Shown piece by piece: positions 34,501 to 45,781 of a stretch of 64,000 bases of DNA (the stretch's first letter is position 1; every line of letters begins with the position of its first letter). The position numbers and the translations under genes are program-made. Origin of the DNA: Halichondria panicea (lineage: Eukaryota; Porifera; Demospongiae; Suberitida; Halichondriidae); NCBI RefSeq assembly GCF_963675165.1, contig NC_087383.1, forward strand, positions 4,494,979-4,558,978, given 5' to 3'. A model generated the notes under the pieces. It saw nothing but the letters and a program-made list of their open reading frames with translations. It did no database searches and was not told the DNA's origin.

Positions 34501-35153
34501 GGAATTCTCCTAGAAAGCGCCCATTAAAGTGATTTTACTCATGTGTACCAGTGAAACCTGCACTTCAGCTCTAATGAGCACACACCAGATTAACAAGCAT
34601 AGATTTACCACAGATATGTGTTGTAATGACTTTGGTAGCTAGTTATTCACTTAGTCATTTCCTGTTCATAATATTTCCTGTGTTGTAATGTTTACTGTAC
34701 ATGCACATGAGTTCTTATTACTAGTTAACACTTCTTTTGTATATAGGTCTATCTTATTGCTTTGTGCTCTAGCCTGGCAGTCTGCTCCTAGCGGCGCCCT
34801 TTGTGTTTATCGGCTCATTCTGTGTAGGCAATCATTTCACTGATAAGTGCACCAATTAGGCCATCTGACATGGCCATTTTGTGTAGGCAGTCATTTCACT
34901 GATAAGTGCACCATTAATTAAGCTGGCTGGTATTCTGTGTAGGCAGTCATTTCATAAGTGCACCATCTGGCATTTGCACGTGTTTTAACAGAACCAACAA
35001 TTCCACTAGTCATGATGCATACATGATACATGATACAGTGAGAAGCCTCAGCCCACCATGCAACACCAATACAAACTGGAACAATTAATGTTATAATTAT
35101 TGTTGTGATACAGTATTACGTATTTCATTTATATAGCCAATAGTTAATCCCAT

Positions 35154-35374
35154 GATGTTAAAGCTTTGGTGTTGAATAAAAGCGAGCAAAGCTAAAAGCT
35201 CGAACCAGTACGTTTAAAACGACTTTCTTCTGATGACTAGCAGATTGCATTCATGAGCAAATAATGATCAAGCTAAGTGTGCATGCATGCAATCTGCTAG
35301 TCATTAGAAGAAAGTCGTTTTAAACGTACTGGTAGCTTTGCTCGCTTTTATTCGACACCAAAGCTTTAACATCA
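35154..35374. mobile_element. Palindromic element P, copy in unit B
   Basis: Same hairpin as 15954-16185. The right arm lacks 'tcgagctttt', a deletion shared with the mirror copy at 36834-37053. Confidence 0.82.
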
Positions 35375-35700
35375 AAATTTGTCAAAGTTAAACTACTATA
35401 CCTTGTTGTGTTGAGGCCTATCCATGGTACAAACACAGCGATATCGCATTCAGTTGAGTAGACAGACTGAACAAATTTGTCATGCACTTGCACTAGTATT
35501 CACTTTTCATAACAACTATAGACAGACCTTAGCTCAGCTTTCCCCCTCACTTGTGCATATAAAAAACCTTTTGGTGCATATTTCTCCCAGCCAATCCAGC
35601 AACTAAATATTAAGACCAAATGTTTCTTGGTCCTATTTCACAGTGTGTACCCATCCCAGAACAATAAGAGCCTCAGTAAAAGATGTTATAGAATACCAGG

Positions 35701-35900
35701 NNNNNNNNNNNNNNNNNNNNNNNNNNNNNNNNNNNNNNNNNNNNNNNNNNNNNNNNNNNNNNNNNNNNNNNNNNNNNNNNNNNNNNNNNNNNNNNNNNNN
35801 NNNNNNNNNNNNNNNNNNNNNNNNNNNNNNNNNNNNNNNNNNNNNNNNNNNNNNNNNNNNNNNNNNNNNNNNNNNNNNNNNNNNNNNNNNNNNNNNNNNN
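35701..35900. other. Assembly gap (200 N)
   Basis: Exactly 200 unknown bases, probably a placeholder of arbitrary size, lying in the spacer of palindrome 1. Sequence after it (35901 on) starts with 35 bases of unrelated DNA before matching unit A from about 15052. Confidence 0.95.
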
Positions 35901-36833
35901 CCACGCACTACTTCCGGTCTGACATCTCTACTATTAGCATAATTTTAAGCAAAATCAGGCAATAATCTGGATTGATGCATGTAGAAAGCACCATGGGATT
36001 AAAAAAACTATTGACTCAATGAAATACGTAATGCTGTATCACAACAATATTAATTGTTCCAGTTTGTATTGGTGTTGGTGGGCTGAGGCTCCTCACTGTA
36101 TCATGTATGCATCATGATTAGTGGAATTGTTGGTTCTGTTGAAACACATGCAAATGCCAGATGGGCCTCTCAGGTATAATTAATGGTGCACTTATGAAAT
36201 GACTGCCTACACAGAATGCCAGCCGCCTAATTAATGGTGCACCTATCAGTGAAATGACTGCCTACACAAAATGCCACAGGGCCTAATTGGTGCACTTATC
36301 AATGAAATGACTGCCAATATACAGAATGTCACATTAATAGTGCACTTAATGTACACAGAATATACTGGGAAAGAGAGTTTGACCTTATACATGCACATAT
36401 CTATGGTAAACCCACCTTGTTAATCTAATTATGTGGTGTGTGCTCATTAAAGCTGAAGTGCAGGTTTTCACTGGTACTGCATGGTCTCACATTTCATTCC
36501 TAGGTATGCCTGGTATTCTATAACATCTTTTACTGAGGCTCTTATTGTTCTGGGATGGGTACACACTGTGAAATAGGACCAAGAAACATTTGGTCTTAAT
36601 ATTTAGTTGCTGGATTGGCTGGGAGAAATATGCACCAAAAGGTTTTTTATATGCACAAGTGAGGGGGAAAGCTGAGCTAAGGTCTGTCTATAGTTGTTAT
36701 GAAAAGTGAATACTAGTGCAAGTGCATGACAAATTTGTTCAGTCTGTCTACTCAACTGAATGCGATATCGCTGTGTTTGTACCATGGATAGGCCTCAACA
36801 CAACAAGATAGTAGTTTAACTTTGACAAATTTT

Positions 36834-37053
36834 GATGTTAAAGCTTTGGTGTCGAATAAAAGCGAGCAAAGCTACCAGTACGTTTAAAACGACTTTCTTC
36901 TAATGACTAGCAGATTGCATGCATGCACACTTAGCTTGATCATTATTTGCTCATGAATGCAATCTGCTAGTCATCAGAAGAAAGTCGTTTTAAACGTACT
37001 GGTTCGAGCTTTTAGCTTTGCTCGCTTTTATTCAACACCAAAGCTTTAACATC
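36834..37053. mobile_element. Palindromic element P, copy in unit C
   Basis: Arms as in 15954-16185; the left arm lacks 'taaaagctcg', matching the deletion in unit B. Confidence 0.82.
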
Positions 37054-37706
37054 ATGGGATTAACTATTGGCTATATAAATGAAATACGTAATACTGTATC
37101 ACAACAATAATTATAACATTAATTGTTCCAGTTTGTATTGGTGTTGCATGGTGGGCTGAGGCTTCTCACTGTATCATGTATCATGTATGCATCATGACTA
37201 GTGGAATTGTTGGTTCTGTTAAAACACGTGCAAATGCCAGATGGTGCACTTATGAAATGACTGCCTACACAGAATACCAGCCAGCTTAATTAATGGTGCA
37301 CTTATCAGTGAAATGACTGCCTACACAAAATGGCCATGTCAGATGGCCTAATTGGTGCACTTATCAGTGAAATGATTGCCTACACAGAATGAGCCGGTAA
37401 ACACAAAGGGCGCCGCTAGGAGCAGACTGCCAGGCTAGAGCACAAAGCAATAAGATAGACCTATATACAAAAGAAGTGTTAACTAGTAATAAGAACTCAT
37501 GTGCATGTACAGTAAACATTACAACACAGGAAATATTATGAACAGGAAATGACTAAGTGAATAACTAGCTACCAAAGTCATTACAACACATATCTGTGGT
37601 AAATCTATGCTTGTTAATCTGGTGTGTGCTCATTAGAGCTGAAGTGCAGGTTTCACTGGTACACATGAGTAAAATCACTTTAATGGGCGCTTTCTAGGAG
37701 AATTCC

Positions 37707-37952
37707 ATGAGCATAAAGAATACACTCAATCGCATTGCTAAAGAAGGTGTGAAAATAATTATGAATCGTGAAACACAGCTAGGATGCTTGACTTCAAGAC
37801 ATGTTGTAGGCCTTGTGGCAACAACTGCATGGGGTGCTCAAGCACGTGTGTATAGCTTTAAATTTATACGATGGTTGCGTGTCCACCAGCTTATAGAGGG
37901 AGGGAATTCTAGCAAGTTTTACATAAATCAAATTGGATTCGCAACTATATAG
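37707..37952 (+). CDS. Hypothetical 81-codon frame upstream of gene C
   Basis: Same predicted protein as 34255-34500 (-). It starts at ATGAGCATAAAG 886 bases before the ATG of gene C. The internal repeat-free composition gives no hint of function. See the entry for copy B for the broken versions. Confidence 0.25.
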   Translation: MSIKNTLNRIAKEGVKIIMNRETQLGCLTSRHVVGLVATTAWGAQARVYSFKFIRWLRVHQLIEGGNSSKFYINQIGFATI

Positions 37953-38592
37953 GTCTTGATAGATTTGCTAGCATATATGCTCAAAATAGGCATCTTATTT
38001 GTGTGAGAATTATGCTGGCATAATGGGCACCTTTATGATAATAGACGGCTTTAGAAAAACAATCATAGGCCTTTTGCTATATTAAGACAGGAGTCAAAGA
38101 AACAAGGAAAGTGCAGCAACAAATGGAACTTTGTGACTAATCTTACTTTCTGGCTTATTACTTTAAGCATGACTATATGCTTTCTAGTATCACTGAGTAT
38201 TGTTAGCATCATTTCCTATATACTAGTATAAAAGCCTATGATAGTTTGCAGCCTTTTGGCTTAGCTAGGATAGCTACTTTCTCTCAAGTTTCCACGGAAT
38301 TGGAGGTTACAAGAAGATTAATTAACAATGTGATCAACCTCCTCTGGCTTCTTATAGTAACTGCTAAATGTTTTGCCATTGGGATGTGCTAATAGAATTA
38401 ACTAGGTCAACACTCTATAATCTTTTCTTGGATACACAGATCACATTACATTCACTAAAAATGGCAGTTAAAAGGATTCTGCCTGCATACTGTACCGAGG
38501 TCAGCATGCAGGCTATATAATGAGCTGAAAACAGAGAGCAAGTATAAGCAACTCATAAGCAGCCAAGGACCCAATTTGTATCAGCAGCAAGA

Positions 38593-39306
38593 ATGAAGAT
38601 ATTCGCTTTCCTCCTGGTGTTAGTGGCTTTATGCTCACAACAGTTGGTGAATGGATCACTTGCGATAGATGTGCTGAAGGCAATTCAGATGAGCCAAAAC
38701 AACAAAGAAGCCCTAACACAAGCATTGGTATTGCAAGCTTTAAAAGATTCGTCCAATGCAGTGAAAGAATCAAGAATTACCCATGAAGACAGGGGTAGAG
38801 CCCGCATTAGTCAAGCAGCGTCTTTCCTAACTATCCAGGACTGCGATACTGCTGGAAATATTGTAAATTCCATATTGCAGCCGGCACTAGGCTGGATTCC
38901 AGGCATTGCAAATGCTGTAAATGTTTTGGTCAACTGTGGAATATCGTCAGGCTGTACACAAGTGAGAGTCCAAGTACCAGCAGGAAATACCGTGGCTGAT
39001 ATTGATGTTTGCACTGTTAGCGGTAAATGAACCTTATATATGCCCATGCAGTAAATTACAAGCAATAATTATAATAAGCTCTCCATAATTATAATCATTA
39101 TGTTTATTCATACATATGCAGGTGGTGGTTTTTGTGTGGAGGTATATGGAGGTTCAGGTTCACCGTGTTCAGGTGGAATCCCATTCCCCATTCCCATCCC
39201 CATAGCTTCAACTGGAACAACTGCTCCAATCACACTGACGCTTAACATACTAGCCAATTGTGCGATGATTAACGTGGGAAATATCCAAACGTGTTCAAAC
39301 AACTAA
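38593..39306 (+). CDS. Two-exon secreted 8-cysteine protein, copy C
   Basis: Exon 1 is 38593-39022, intron 39023-39121 (99 bp), exon 2 39122-39306. Protein identical to copies A and B as read here. TATATAA at 38514-38520. The intron is slightly shortened near 'tatatgcccatgcag' relative to A, which distinguishes this copy. Confidence 0.85.
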
Positions 39307-39722
39307 AGAAGTAAAGAACATGCGTACTGCTGTAGAATATATATAGCTGTATTAAGTGACTGGGAAATATAGTGTATATACCGAATACAACTATAGAATC
39401 TGTTTTGTTGTATATTGAATTCTTAAACGTTAAAGTATAGATCTACCATAGATATTACTATAATTATACTGCATGTATATAGATATGTGTGTAAAATACC
39501 TTGGGACAGGCAGTATTCATATGATTGTACAGGATCGATGCATGAGCACAATTATATTGGCAAGCGATCTGATGCACATAGTTGCTCTGAGCTAGATACA
39601 TATAGGGGTTGGTAGATTATGCTTGATATAACTAGTGTTCAAGCTGGCGCTGTGCTAATGCCTCTCGCCATGTTTTTGCTTTCGCTCAAAAGTATTAGAG
39701 TGTTATCTATAATGAATTTTAT

Positions 39723-40425
39723 ATTAAAGTTAGCTATCTATATAAAGTCACTGAGAAGAAAAGACTTATTTACATGCATCTATTGTTGCTATTTATTGTA
39801 TTATGTGGCTTATTACCAGGACCTCAAGAAAGAAGAAAATTGATTCTTCCAGGATTTGTAGTTCAGTGTATATAATATCTAAGAAGAAAAGACCTGTGTA
39901 CATGCATATTGTTATCTATATTGTTATATGGTAGTGTTTTGAGGCTTACCAGGCCCTCAAGACAAAGATGATTCTGCCAGGAGGATCTGGATCTGGATCT
40001 TGGATATTATTTTCTCACACATGGAATGAGCGCGCATGCGCATTACATCCACAGGAATAATTAAAGGGTGTGTCCAAAGAGATCAATTTCACAAATGGCT
40101 ACTGCTAGCTAACTGTTTTAACAGATATTTTCTGAGTCTTGTAGCTAACAAAAAGCTAGCGCTTTAGTGCAAGGCTAACTCATATGTTGAATAGAAAGTT
40201 TGTGGGAACAGATGATGCTATAAAAGATTCTAAAGAGACTGCAACAGCCTTCAATGTGAGTCAAACTAGCCATAACTCGAGAAAGAAGCTTTAGTTTGCT
40301 AATCCACAAGTCAAAATCCAAGAGAACGTGGCTAGAAGCCTATAGAAGCTGTTAGTTTTCGTCACATTGCAACCGTTGAGCAGATACTGCGTAAGTGTTC
40401 AGCTAATAATACGGTCAACACATGT
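39723..40425. other. No gene; flank of the ZAD-like gene
   Basis: Contains two imperfect copies of an 'agaagaaaagac ... tacatgcat' motif (39753-39785 and 39881-39910). From 40260 on, 'aactcgagaaagaagcttta' and neighbours resemble inverted R1 sequence. No open frame of note. Confidence 0.4.
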
Positions 40426-40434
40426 GGTGAAAAC

Positions 40435-40477
40435 TAGCCTCGAACCAGGCCCAATTTTTGGGCCTGGTTCGAGGCTA
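40435..40477. mobile_element. 43-bp palindromic mini-element with 9-bp target duplication
   Basis: TAGCCTCGAACCAGGCCCAA, then TTTTT, then the inverse GGGCCTGGTTCGAGGCTA. Identical GGTGAAAAC lies on both sides (40426-40434 and 40478-40486). It consists of little more than the two ends of a TAGCCTCG-type element joined together. It lies 26 bases before the ATG at 40504. Confidence 0.9.
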
Positions 40478-40503
40478 GGTGAAAACTGGAGCTAGCTCAC
40501 AGA

Positions 40504-41752
40504 ATGGCTTCTGGCAGAAGTTCTACTTGTAGACTTTGTTCCTCAACTACATCTAGGAAGTATTTATTTGGTTTGTTTACTCCTTTAGGAGAGAAAGAGA
40601 AGTTGAGTGACCGCTTAAGCACTTTATTGCTGGTGCCAATCACCAAGAACGATACGTTGCCTCAGTACATTTGTAGGAAATGCAAGGAAGCCTTTCTTGT
40701 AGTGGAAAGAAAGTTGAAGTCCCTACGCATCCAAGCCAAAGAGAGTTTTGACAAGTTTCAACAAACAGTCCCTATGCACACACAAACACATTTCAATGCA
40801 CCTACATGTACACCAGAGTCCCGAAAGCGACCTAAACACACTAGTAGCTTAACGGGAGTGTCACCATTTACAGCTAGGTCTCGTCCGCCATCTAAAAATG
40901 CATCAAGAACATTGTTTGAAGGAAACCAGCTTTGTAAGTAGCATTACAAGTCTGTACACACACACACACATTAATTTATGACAACCATGCAAATTTAATG
41001 TGTTCTTGCTGTAATTTTCTTTTCTTTAGCTCCAGAGAGACCAATTCCACCTGCTCCTTGTTCGGCATTGAGCAGCAATTCATCTGTAATAGGTATGGAC
41101 AATGTCACGAGAGTACACCAGATTAACATACATGTTGCAATTTTCTTTTGTAGCTCCAGAGAGACCTCCTCCTTGTCCAAGTGAGAATCTCTCGCCCACA
41201 CATGGTATGCACAATGTCATGTACAAAGAACTTAATTATTATAATTATTATGACGCAATTAGATAAAAAACATGGGTTTAATCTTGCCTCGTATACATGC
41301 ATTAGGGGTAACTGTGTAACTAGCATGGCAAATCGATCTGTTACTGATGAAACGGTTTCGACATCTGTTAAGGTAAGAACACTTTCGAACCCTAACCCTT
41401 GTAGCTAAATATAATATTGCAGGTAACAGTTACCACCCCAAGTCACTCTGGTGGAATAATTAAGCAGCTAGATACCAAGTTGGAAAAAGTTGGAAGGGCA
41501 TTAGCAGGAGGTCACATTCCTACAATTGCAAAGGCCGTGTACGCCAATCCTGACCTTAAAAAGCAACTGAAAAGTAAATTCTTATCGGAAGTAAGTACTG
41601 AGTGTTCTACCATGTGCAGGATAGAATTACCAAATATTAACGCACCATCAATGTTCCGGAAGATACCAGTCGATGCCATATCAGCATTTTCTTGGAGAAA
41701 GTGCATCCGAGAGCTCGAGTTACATGCTCCAACCCTTCTTCAGATGCTCTTG
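40504..41752 (+). CDS. ZAD-like zinc-finger protein, 5' exons of a transposase-like family gene; 3' truncated
   Basis: Exon 1 is 40504-40933; exons 2 and 3 are 41030-41092 and 41154-41204 (both begin with a Ser/Ala-PERP-type repeat, so one is a duplicate of the other). An exon ending at 41373 has an unresolved start, and the last exon is 41423-41752, ending at a GT donor after APTLLQMLL. Residues 10-60 hold CRLC and CRKC pairs framing a globular segment, as in zinc-finger-associated (ZAD-like) domains. The last exon has VSTECSTMCR and FSWRKCIRELELHAPTLLQM. From memory, sponge and cnidarian transposase-like proteins combine such an N-terminus with a DDE core like that at 28.65-30.2 kb. No further 3' exon is seen; a helicase on the opposite strand begins 130 bp beyond. 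Confidence 0.6.
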
Positions 41753-41882
41753 GTAATTTCGACTCACACCGACCACAGAAACTCAAAAAAAAAAGACGAC
41801 TCTCACTTTAAATTTTCTATTAACAATTCAACACACCAACTGTTCACAATGTCTTCACCATTCAACATCAAATCCTACAGGG

Positions 41883-43218
41883 TCAATCTTGTGCTAGAAC
41901 TAGAATTAATTGCACACATACATCGCAACAGAGTAGCGGGTCTACAGATTTTGGGGTTGAGCTCATACCAAAGTAACCGACAAGTTGAGAACGCCTGCAT
42001 TCCTTGTCATTTTCGAGATAGGATCGAACAGCCAATGTCTCAACATGGCGAGGATTACTCAAGTCCTTTCTCGAAGGAGCATCTATTGGCTTCCAGTAGA
42101 TAACAGATGTAGCATGATCACCTGAACGTCCTGAGCGGCCACTTTCTTGAAAGTAATCGTCAATACTACTTGGTGCTCCATAGTGTACAATAATTTATGG
42201 TTCAAGTTTACAAAGTTCACTCCCATGCCTAAAGCAACAGTGGCAAATACAACTCGAACAGTACCACAAGCTTGCGACATACTTGATATTATATGAGCCT
42301 TGATGTGATCGGTAGTTTGAGCATGGAACATACCAAACAGTCGATTCATACTAATTTTGGGAGTCATCAGGGGGGTAATAACTATCGTCTCCAAGTGTTC
42401 TATGAAAATACTGGTATAAATCAGCACACACGTTCTTTGTACGGCAATATACAATAGTTCGAGTTGCTTTGATTTTGGTAGTTTTTAGTAATGAGACAAT
42501 GGAGGCAAAATCAGACTCAATAGTGTTGCGCCTTCTTACTTCATAATATATGTTATCACGATTTGGAGAAACTGACACTTCCTTGCATCCACCAAGTTCC
42601 AACTTTGCTATAACATCAGCCTTGACTGACCTAGTAGCAGTAGCAGTAAGGGCAACCATAGGGACACCAGGAGGGATTAAGGCTCTGATGTCATTGAGAC
42701 GAGCGTATGAAGGTTGAAATGTCGGACTCCTGTACAATAAACATTATTTTGGTAAAGATAATACCATCTGCATGGACAAACAACATTTATTACACCATGG
42801 TATGATACTGATACAAGTTGACAGCTTCAGGAGAAGTAAATACTATTTTATATTTATCAATGTCCTTCTCAGAGAAGAGGAAGCTCTTATCGACAACACT
42901 GCGGTCACTCATTATGGCACAACACACTCCTCTCTTTGCCAGACTCTTCGCTTGGTCCAACATTAGCGAAATCAGGGGAGAAACTACCAACACCACACTA
43001 TTAGAAACATTCTTTAGCCGGTCAAACACAAAGGGCAAGCTCTCATAAATAATCGATTTTCCAAAACCAGTAGGCAGCCACACAAACACATCATTACCTT
43101 CCACTACATACTTAATACTATCTAACTGTTGAGATCTTAACTTGAATGTAACTCTATCTAAGGACTCAAGGGCGTAAGTAACTAAATCTTCGAACGATGG
43201 TGGACTCGAAACTGCCAT
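41883..43218 (-). pseudogene. RecQ-like DNA helicase lacking the DEAH box
   Basis: From the ATG at 43218: Walker A (WLPTGFGKS, residues 47-55), motif Ia (VVSPLISLMLDQ, 79-90) and FTSPEA (127-132). Then, after a frame-changing junction (42790-42737), TFQPSYARL, LTATAT (motif III), FATVALGMGV (motif V) and, in another frame, HYGAPSSIDDYFQESGRSGR (motif VI), ending in a Cys pair (LLCCDVC) as in RecQ zinc-binding domains; stop at 41885-41883. Two faults: the segment between SPEA and PSYARL that should contain the DEAH box is absent, and a base is missing in an A run near 42198. RecQ enzymes unwind DNA 3'-5' with ATP; without motif II this one should be inactive. Helicases of this kind are numerous in sponge genomes (general knowledge). 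Confidence 0.75.
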
Positions 43219-43327
43219 TATATTTTTTGTCTACTAAGCACTTTTTATACGGACTTATAGTACATTTACAAACAGTATCCAAATTCCCAAGTTTTCTGGG
43301 AATTTTGACGCATGCGCATGCAATCCC

Positions 43328-43361
43328 TTCCAGGCCCAATTTTTGGGCCTGGTTCGAGGCT
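43328..43361. mobile_element. Truncated copy of the 43-bp mini-element
   Basis: 'ccaggcccaatttttgggcc' followed by TGGTTCGAGGCTA: the palindrome at 40435-40477 without its first 9 bases. No target duplication. It lies 110 bp beyond the start of the helicase pseudogene, so the ZAD/helicase pair is bracketed by two of these. Confidence 0.7.
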
Positions 43362-44235
43362 AGCTTTACCGGGCCGTATCCCTCCTGCGGCTACGCCTCG
43401 AGGCATAATACGGTTAGGGTATTGTGATCACTCATGAATATTCATGAGTTTAATTCTGTCAGCTTTTTCTCTCTTGCAGGTTCAAAGAAGGACCAGAAAG
43501 TGAGTGAACAAGAAGGGCTTTCCGCAAGCCCTGGAAGAGTCTAGCAAACAACAGCTGTTCCCAGGGGTAAAAAATAGCGTAGAATTTGATTTTTATAACA
43601 GTTTTTTATGATTTTAGCATTTGATGCTTGTTTTGTGTGTGATTTTTTTTATCAAAGGTGATCATCATTTTGGCAACCAAACTCGCATGACAAAAACACA
43701 AATGAGCATGTCTTTCATCTCTAACTCTCTCCAGATTATGCAAAAAGTTGCTACAATAAGCTTTTATTTCTTGCGGAATCACATATTGCATGGATAGATG
43801 GGTGGAGCTGAGAATAGAAATGCAGTAAAATCAAGCCAAGTGTATACCAATAGCTGTATTTATTTCTTAGAAGTTCTTAGAAGTTACTGAAAGTAATTAT
43901 TGAAGCAATCTGAAAGCCTCTGTTGAAAAGAAACAAGAAAGATTGGAGAGAATTCCAGGGACAACAATGTAATCTACCAAAACTATTAAATTGCAAGAAC
44001 TGATTCAATTTGCACACAAAAAAGACAAGAGTAATCTACTGTATTAATTAGAAGCTGTCAACAGAGTTGTATCATAGATTTATAGTTGTATGGCCTAAAA
44101 TCTACATCACACTAAAAACGAATTATTTAGACCAAATGAAATTGACAGAAAAGTTGCTTGTAAAGATCAAGAAACAGATACAAGCGTAAGGTGGACATTG
44201 ATGAGAGTTCTGAAACATGATACAATATACTGAAA
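43362..44235. other. No recognisable gene
   Basis: Holds the short palindrome 'tcatgaatattcatga' (43433-43448) and, at about 43478, 'ttgcaggttcaaagaaggac', which recurs near 50415. No open frame with motifs. Confidence 0.45.
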
Positions 44236-44969
44236 ATACTTTTCCCATGCTACACCAGCATGATGTCATTGTGTACGGACTTTTTGTTAATTACCACAGA
44301 GGCAGACCTTTTCCCATGCATGCTGTGCCATGCAGCATTATAATGTTATTCTGTTAAGGTTATAGAAAACAAAATTAAGTTCCATGTTGTATCCAGAGAA
44401 CAAAAAAGTTTTGAGTCCCATCAGGCATGCACTCATGCACATTAATTTTTTTACTCAACGACAGCATAAAAGGACAATACTGCAGCTGCATGGTCTAACA
44501 TGTATGATGTGAATTTTTCGGGTCAGTTTGTAGACAGGAGAATGCTCAGAAGCAGAGGTTTGAAGTATCCATGGCAATTAAGAATGCACCAGAGGGCCTG
44601 AAATAACTAGATCCTCCTGTTCCATGCATGCACTCGTATATACTAATGCATGACATTGTATGATTGAGGAATAAGCGACCATGCAGAAACTTAACAAGGC
44701 AATAACTATTGAACTAAAACTCAGTATAGAGGGGTGTTCATGTGCATGAACGTTATCCAAAGCTGTGGTAACTAGGCTTTGAGAACGGCATCTGCAGTAC
44801 GTCGTATATAGGTCATGCACTGCATGAGACTATCACAGCAGAGTCAGCAAGGAATCAAAACTGTGTTTCTCTATTATAACCACGTTGCAAGTTCAAACTT
44901 TTTATTTGCTCGCTTTTACTAGACAACGAAGCTTTAACATCTATAAATCTAACTTTTTGTAATAGAAGC

Positions 44970-45197
44970 TACCGTATATAGCGCGAATTTTCGAGGCACT
45001 TATATTTCGTGGATTAGCCTCTAAAAGCTATTTCATTGCACAATGTTCGCGGAATGACTGCTTACCGGAAGCCACGCCTTTAAATCTATGCATGTTATAG
45101 CAGGTAATTCAATTTTCGTGGACTTAATTTTCGTGTAGGATTCTAACCCACGAAATCCGCGAAAATTGAGCCCCTCTAAAATTTCGCGCTATACGGT
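44970..45197. mobile_element. MITE-1 copy in block Q copy 2
   Basis: TACCGTATATAGCGCGAATT ... TTTCGCGCTATACGGTA, 228 bp; mirror of 57206-57433. Confidence 0.85.
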
Positions 45198-45207
45198 ATT
45201 TATGTTG

Positions 45208-45418
45208 TACTGTATAGCAGGTAAGTTTCGTGGGGTAAAAAATTTGTTTAACTCGAGAAACGGTGGTTTTCGTGAGTAAAAATTTCGTTTAGCCTCGTGG
45301 CTGAACGGCATTCCTACGTTCCGATAAGCCACGCCTACGTTAAAATTTCGTGGAGGTCAGCCTGCCTACGAAAATAACGAATATTTTACCCCACGAAAAT
45401 TACCCGCTATATACGGTA
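45208..45418. mobile_element. MITE-2 copy in block Q copy 2
   Basis: TACTGTATAGCAGGTAAGTT ... AAATTACCCGCTATATACGGTA, 211 bp; mirror of 56989-57196. Separated from MITE-1 by 10 bp. Confidence 0.85.
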
Positions 45419-45653
45419 ATGTGATTAATGAACTAAGGGGTCCACCTCCTATGAGTATAGCGGTGCAAGTTGAAACATCTGCTCGGGTCCCAGCAATATC
45501 TTTGATTGACAACCACAGATTACCACCCATGTGATATACCCATGTGATAGGCATGCAGACCTCTTTCCCAGCATTTTCCTGCTATTTGCTTCTGCATGTT
45601 AAACAACGTTCTCTGCATGCATGTTATAGGCATGATTCTGTGCATGCATGTTA

Positions 45654-45781
45654 CACTGTAAAAAATGATGTGTGGTTTTGACGCAGAGTGCGTGGCTATT
45701 GTGGCAAACGTGCGTTTTTTCCTGATAGTTGCCACAATAGTCACGCACTTGCGTCAAAACCACACACCATTTTTTACAGTG
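45654..45781. mobile_element. MITE-3 copy with empty paralogous site
   Basis: CACTGTAAAAAATGATGTGT and its inverse ending TTTTTTACAGTG, 128 bp, TA on each side. The mirror position in the right arm (about 56775) and block Q copy 1 (about 12635) read through 'gcctataacat' without it. Confidence 0.9.

Larger units (their letters stand above)
32459..35700 (-). repeat. Left arm of palindrome 1 (unit B)
   Basis: Inverted copy of 36512-39722. Mirror positions sum to about 72209 over 33.2-36.8 kb, so this stretch has very few length differences. Contains gene B, the 81-codon frame and element P. The arm runs directly into the N gap. Confidence 0.88.
35925..39722 (+). repeat. Unit C, including right arm of palindrome 1 (36512-39722)
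   Basis: Colinear with units A and F; 36512-39722 is the inverse of 32459-35700. Outer arm ends fall at 'ctataatgaatttt' near 39720 and its inverse near 32460. Confidence 0.88.

Noticed and set aside
40435-43361. One large transposon bounded by the two palindromic mini-elements
   Set aside because: Outer flanks do not match, whereas the left 43-bp unit has its own perfect 9-bp duplication.
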